A stretch of DNA of 64,000 bases from Plantibacter sp. ME-Dv--P-122b (GTDB lineage Bacteria > Actinomycetota > Actinomycetes > Actinomycetales > Microbacteriaceae): contig NZ_JARVSC010000003.1 of the NCBI RefSeq assembly GCF_030209375.1, positions 186,001 through 250,000 of the forward strand. Direction: 5' to 3'. Positions 60,698 through 64,000 of this stretch are shown in pieces. The notes under the pieces were generated by a model. That model did not search any database. It saw only the letters and a list, made by a program, of their open reading frames with translations, and was not told the DNA's origin. Positions within the stretch are counted from its first letter, which is position 1, and each line of letters begins with the position of its first letter. Made by a program: the position numbers and the translations under genes.

Positions 60698-60742
60698 AGT
60701 TTATGAGCTTGAAATTCTAGATGTAAGCCTGATACGTAAGCG
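60698..60742 (-). promoter_or_regulatory. Promoter region of the Cys-rich precursor pair
   Basis: On the minus strand CTTACA (-35) is followed after 18 bases by TAAACT (60703-60698). GTAAGC occurs twice on the plus strand (60723-60728 and 60736-60741), 13 bases apart, just upstream of the -35; such spaced direct repeats can bind a response regulator. Confidence 0.4.
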
Positions 60743-60744
60743 AG

Positions 60745-62046
60745 TCACACAGGGATCGGTGCCGTCGGCGGGTTGCGGTCCGCGATCCTCCGCTCCTCGG
60801 CGTCGTTCGCCCGCAGGAGTTCGCGCCGCAGCTGCCGACGCTCGACGGAGAAGCTCGTGACGACGATTCCGAGGCCGATCACGGTCAACACCGCGCCCGT
60901 CCAGACCGGGGCGAGGTAGCCGAGGCCACCGGCGATGACCACGCCGCCGAGGAAGGCACCGAGGGCGTTGCCGATGTTGAGCGCCGAGTGATTGAGCGCG
61001 GCGGCGAGCGACTGGCTGTCGCCCGCGACGTCCATGAGCCTCGTCTGGATGGCCGGCCCGAGACCCTGCGACGCGAAGCCGGTGGCGAAGACGAACAGGA
61101 ACATCGTCGGCGTCCACGTCGCGGTGAGGGCGAGGGCGACCAGGACGACGATCATGAGTCCGAAGAACACCACGAGCGCCCGCTTGACGCCCCGGTCGGC
61201 GAGATGCCCGCCGACGAGGTTGCCGACGGTCATGCCGAGCCCCATGGTCGCGAGCGCCCACGGGACGAGCGACGCCGACTCCCCCGCCACCTCGGTCACG
61301 AGCGGTGCGAGGTAGCTGTAGACGGCGAAGAGCCCTCCGAACCCGATGGACCCGAACCCGAGCACGAACCACACCTGGCTCCGGCGGAAGACCCGGAGCT
61401 CACGGCGCATCGTCTGCTGCGGGTTCCCCGCCTGCACCGGCACGGCGAACCAGATGGTCACCGTCGCGAGCGCGAAGATGCCGGTGACGATGAGGTAGGC
61501 CGAGCGCCAACCGAACTCCTGACCCACCCAGGTCGCGAACGGCACGCCGACGACGTTCGCGATCGTCAACCCGGTCATGACGAGCGCGACGCCCTTGCCG
61601 CGCTTCCCCGGCCCCATGAGACTCGCGGCCACGAGGGCGGCCATGCCGAAGTAGGCCCCGTGGGGCAGGGCGGCGACGAAGCGGGCGAGGAGGACGAGGC
61701 CGAAGCTCGGCAGCACCGCCGAGGCGAGCGTGCCGACCGTGAACGCGACGCCCAGACAGAGCAGGACGGTCTTCCGCCGGTATCGCGCGACGAGCGCGGC
61801 GATCGTCGGCGCACCGACGACGACGCCGAGGGCGTACGCCGTGATCAACCAGGCGGCCTGAGCGTTCGCCTGCTCCTGGCTACGCGCGGCCAGCTCGGGC
61901 AGGAGGTCGGTCGCGATGTTCGGCAGCAGCCCCATCGCCACGAACTCGGTCGTGCCGATGCCGAAGGCCCCGACGGCGAGCGCGAGGATGGCAAGACGAA
62001 CACGGGTCGGCGACAGCTGCGTCGACCCGTCCAGGATGGTGGGCAT
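60745..62046 (-). CDS. MFS transporter, DHA1-like (12 TM)
   Basis: A 433-residue transporter with about twelve helices. Motifs: IGTTEFVAMGLLPNIATDL near residue 25, as in AraJ/YdhP-type exporters; GAPTIAALVARYRRKTVLL (motif A) near residue 77; PHGAYFGMAALVAASLMGPGKRG near residue 128 and GVPFATWVGQEFGWR near residue 165. The ATG at 62046 has TACACT six bases upstream (leaderless). A 16-bp perfect palindrome in the promoter suggests control by a dimeric repressor. Substrates of this subgroup include sugars, arabinose-like compounds and drugs; not assigned. Confidence 0.85.
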   Translation of the reverse strand: MPTILDGSTQLSPTRVRLAILALAVGAFGIGTTEFVAMGLLPNIATDLLPELAARSQEQANAQAAWLITAYALGVVVGAPTIAALVARYRRKTVLLCLGVAFTVGTLASAVLPSFGLVLLARFVAALPHGAYFGMAALVAASLMGPGKRGKGVALVMTGLTIANVVGVPFATWVGQEFGWRSAYLIVTGIFALATVTIWFAVPVQAGNPQQTMRRELRVFRRSQVWFVLGFGSIGFGGLFAVYSYLAPLVTEVAGESASLVPWALATMGLGMTVGNLVGGHLADRGVKRALVVFFGLMIVVLVALALTATWTPTMFLFVFATGFASQGLGPAIQTRLMDVAGDSQSLAAALNHSALNIGNALGAFLGGVVIAGGLGYLAPVWTGAVLTVIGLGIVVTSFSVERRQLRRELLRANDAEERRIADRNPPTAPIPV

Positions 62047-62066
62047 GAATCGAGTGTACGGGAATC

Positions 62067-62082
62067 CTCGAATCGATTCGAG
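62067..62082. promoter_or_regulatory. Perfect palindrome in promoter of the DHA1-type MFS gene
   Basis: CTCGAATCGATTCGAG, a 16-bp perfect palindrome, lies 21-36 bases upstream of the predicted transcript start, over the -35 region. This is a classic place for a TetR/MarR-type repressor; no such gene is next to it. Confidence 0.5.
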
Positions 62083-62122
62083 TCCCCGGCCGGCGAAACC
62101 GGACCACCGCCTCCCGGTGGGC

Positions 62123-62431
62123 TCAGCCGTCGTTCTCGAGCGCGGCGTCGAGGCGGTCGAGCTTGGCGGTCAGCTCACCCGTGTAGCCGGGACGGATGTC
62201 GGCTTTGAGGACGAGCGAGACCCGGCTGCCGTAGGCGCCGACCGCATCGGTGGCGTCCTTGATGACCGCGAACACCTCGTCCCACTCCCCCTCGATGGTC
62301 GTGAACATGGAGTCGGTCCGGTTGGGCAGGCCGGACTCGCGGACGATCCGCACGGCCGCGGCGACCGCGTCGTGGACGGAACCGTCCGAGTTGCCGGTGC
62401 CGCTGGGGGCGACGGAGAAGGCGACGAGCAT
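62123..62431 (-). CDS. Thiamine-binding protein, MTH1187/YkoF family
   Basis: A 102-residue single-domain ferredoxin-like protein. MLVAFSVAPSGTG at the start, AAAVRIVRESGLPNRTDSMFTTIEGEWDEVF in the middle and RVSLVLKADIRPGYTGEL near the end match the MTH1187/thiamine-binding YkoF family, which forms tetramers and binds thiamine or its HMP part. It starts 2 bases after the GT87 stop, so both are co-transcribed, but a role in thiamine transport has no further support here. Confidence 0.82.
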   Translation of the reverse strand: MLVAFSVAPSGTGNSDGSVHDAVAAAVRIVRESGLPNRTDSMFTTIEGEWDEVFAVIKDATDAVGAYGSRVSLVLKADIRPGYTGELTAKLDRLDAALENDG

Positions 62432-62433
62432 GG

Positions 62434-63666
62434 TCACTCCTTGTGGGTTCGAGCGGGGACGGGGATGGATACCGACGAGACGTCCTCGTCGTGGCGGTGC
62501 GGCGAGAACAACGCGTGGACGGCCCAACCGGCGAGGACCAGGTAGGCGAGGTTGCGGACCGTCAGCACCGTCACGAGGACCGGGTCCACATTGAGCAACC
62601 ACAGGTACAGGTAGGGGTAGACGAGCTGCGTGAGCGCGGCGATCATCAGCGCGAGCACGGCCGGCGCGAGGAAGCGCCGACGCTGCAGGACGATCCCGAG
62701 GATCACCGGTGCCGCCAACCACATCGCGAACTGCGGTGACCCGACCTTGTTGAAGATGATGAGCGTGAGGACGAAGAGGAGCGACAACGGTGCGAGCACC
62801 TGCACGAGCGGGCGACCGGACCGCACCGCGAGCACCCCGAGGAGCACCGCGCCGGCGACGGCGAGGCCGAGGAGCGGCGTCATGACCGCGATCGCCGTGT
62901 CGACGCCCGGGCCGGTCACCTGGAAGGTCAGGATGTCGCGGTCGTAGTAGACGAAACTCTGCGGGACGCCCAGGACGGCGAGCCACAGGTAGGCGTTGCC
63001 GATGAGGGACTCGATCTGGAGACCACGTCCGGTCTGCTCCGTCACGAAGCTGACCGCGTTCGCACCGCCGAGCACGAGGCCGACCCCGAGGACCACGACC
63101 GACGTCGCCGCAGCCGCGACCAGGACCTGCCCGCGATGGCGGTGCGCCAGGACGATCGCCCCGATCAGTGCCGCCGGCCAGATCTTCATCCAGGCGGCGA
63201 GCGTCAGCAGGACGGCGGCGACCCGTGGACGGCCGGCGACCCAGAGGAGACCCACGATCGCGATGGGGACGGTCACCGAGTCGATCCGGGCGAGTGCGAT
63301 CGGTCCGAGGAGCACGAGGAACGCGAGCCACCACCACGCCGCGATCAACCGCGGACGCGAGTGGCCGTTGCCGAGCAGGACCGCGAAGGCACCGGCGTTC
63401 ATCGCGGTCACCAGCAGGAGCCAGCCGACGCCGTACCCGGCGCTGCCGAGCAGCAAGGGGATCAGCATGGGCACGATCGCGAGGATCGGGTAGACCCAGG
63501 GGGCGTCGATAGCGGGGATCGGACCGCCGGACGTCGCCTGCTCGACCCACGGCCGGTACACGAGGACGACGTCGCCGAGCGGGAGTCCCTCCGCCACGAG
63601 GCACAGCCACCCGACGACGAGGTGCACGAGGCCGAACCCGCACCAGAGGAGCCAACGCCGCATCAC
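62434..63666 (-). CDS. Polyprenol-phosphate-sugar dependent glycosyltransferase, GT87/DUF2029
   Basis: A 410-residue polytopic protein with about ten helices. Early acidic loop with DVVLVYRPWVE near residue 30 and IALARIDSVTVPIAIVGLLWVAGR near residue 128 match GT87 (PimE-like) enzymes, which use polyprenyl-phosphate mannose or arabinose outside the membrane; the first loop Asp is the usual catalytic candidate. The start is GTG at 63666 with TAGGAT seven bases upstream; ATG at 63663, 63675 and 63744 are alternatives. A role in lipoglycan or wall glycan is likely. Confidence 0.75.
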   Translation of the reverse strand: MMRRWLLWCGFGLVHLVVGWLCLVAEGLPLGDVVLVYRPWVEQATSGGPIPAIDAPWVYPILAIVPMLIPLLLGSAGYGVGWLLLVTAMNAGAFAVLLGNGHSRPRLIAAWWWLAFLVLLGPIALARIDSVTVPIAIVGLLWVAGRPRVAAVLLTLAAWMKIWPAALIGAIVLAHRHRGQVLVAAAATSVVVLGVGLVLGGANAVSFVTEQTGRGLQIESLIGNAYLWLAVLGVPQSFVYYDRDILTFQVTGPGVDTAIAVMTPLLGLAVAGAVLLGVLAVRSGRPLVQVLAPLSLLFVLTLIIFNKVGSPQFAMWLAAPVILGIVLQRRRFLAPAVLALMIAALTQLVYPYLYLWLLNVDPVLVTVLTVRNLAYLVLAGWAVHALFSPHRHDEDVSSVSIPVPARTHKE

Positions 63667-63752
63667 GTGGACCATCCTAGGCTCGTGCCGCCTGGAGAAC
63701 CGGTCCGCCACTCGCTCGATGCCCGACCGGGTCGGGTCCGCCACCGTGCTGA

Positions 63753-64000
63753 TCAGTACCCGCTGAACGCGTCGGTGCGGACGTGTCCGACGCCGATCCC
63801 GCGCAGGGCGGGCTTCAGCGCCTCGATCATCGCGGGCGGACCGGAGATGAAGACCTCCCGCTCGGCCAGGTCGGGGACGGCCTCGGCGAGACGTTCGTGG
63901 TCGAGGCGGCCCGCTCCGAGACCACGCCAGCCGGCCGGCAGCCGGACGTCGTCCGTCGGTCCCGCGACGAGCACCGGCGTCCCCCAGGTCTCGAGCTCGG
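63753..64000 (-). CDS. Ferredoxin reductase-type oxidoreductase, C-terminal part (cut by right edge)
   Basis: The last 81 codons of a gene that runs in from the right edge. The visible part ends EVFISGPPAMIEALKPALRGIGVGHVRTDAFSGY, the NAD(P)-binding end of an FNR-type flavin reductase (GPPxM motif, final aromatic residue stacking on FAD). The N-terminal FAD domain is outside the window. It lies 86 bases upstream of the predicted GT87 start on the same strand. Confidence 0.75.
   Translation of the reverse strand, partial: ELETWGTPVLVAGPTDDVRLPAGWRGLGAGRLDHERLAEAVPDLAEREVFISGPPAMIEALKPALRGIGVGHVRTDAFSGY

Overview
The window is high-GC (about 70% G+C by eye), gene-dense actinobacterial chromosome. 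Gene content points to the family Microbacteriaceae, an inference made without any database search: a Rho with a long Asn/Gly/Arg-rich insertion, the argS/lysA/hom/thrB/rho/prfA order, the prmC/sua5/wecA/atpI/atpB order, and many leaderless genes. There is no phage, transposase, rRNA or CRISPR array. One tRNA-Arg(CCG) is present.

Layout. 1-7540 (minus): the start of the ATP synthase operon (atpB cut by the left edge, atpI) behind wecA and sua5, preceded by a four-gene surface-glycan operon (GT2, epimerase, CapD-like dehydratase, WbpL-like transferase). 7666-12545: a HAD phosphatase, prmC, cysK-cysE and an ABC-F ATPase. 12611-23503 (minus): prfA, rho, thrB, hom, lysA, an LmeA-like protein, a lipoprotein and argS. 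23563-36357: a transglutaminase-like protein, tRNA-Arg, then a phosphopantetheinyl transferase, an M1 metallopeptidase and a 1334-residue Pls/PosA-type membrane NRPS, followed by gabT, a DUF3097 gene, a PuuD-like amidotransferase and a TPM-domain protein. 36432-45675 (mostly plus): pspA; an arginase-like / disulfide oxidoreductase / HExxH operon; an iron-regulated SIP gene (minus); and a five-gene peptide-type ABC transporter. 45709-53470: single housekeeping and accessory genes (MpaB-type oxygenase, amidase, GNAT, ung, S51 peptidase, PRTase, MFS, SDR). 53674-56490: metY and metX. 56571-60689: a two-component operon with an extra degenerate sensor-like membrane protein, convergent with a lower-GC pair encoding a small two-TM protein and a secreted precursor with a Cys-rich hydrophobic tail. 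60745-64000: MFS exporter, thiamine-binding protein, GT87 enzyme, and the end of a flavin reductase.

Themes. Methionine/threonine/lysine/cysteine synthesis is well represented: lysA-hom-thrB supplies homoserine, metX acetylates it, metY sulfhydrylates it, and cysE-cysK make cysteine. The pls-like/M1/PPTase cluster can be read as a self-contained pathway for a poly-amino-acid: the adenylation-domain code read from the sequence (DAESIGTVVK) is nearly that of lysine-activating domains, so an epsilon-poly-lysine-like product is the leading hypothesis. The Cys-rich precursor locus is the best candidate for an undescribed system, probably a bacteriocin-like peptide. A strong regularity across the window is a TANNNT-like hexamer 6 nt upstream of the start codon in at least 13 genes, indicating widespread leaderless transcription.
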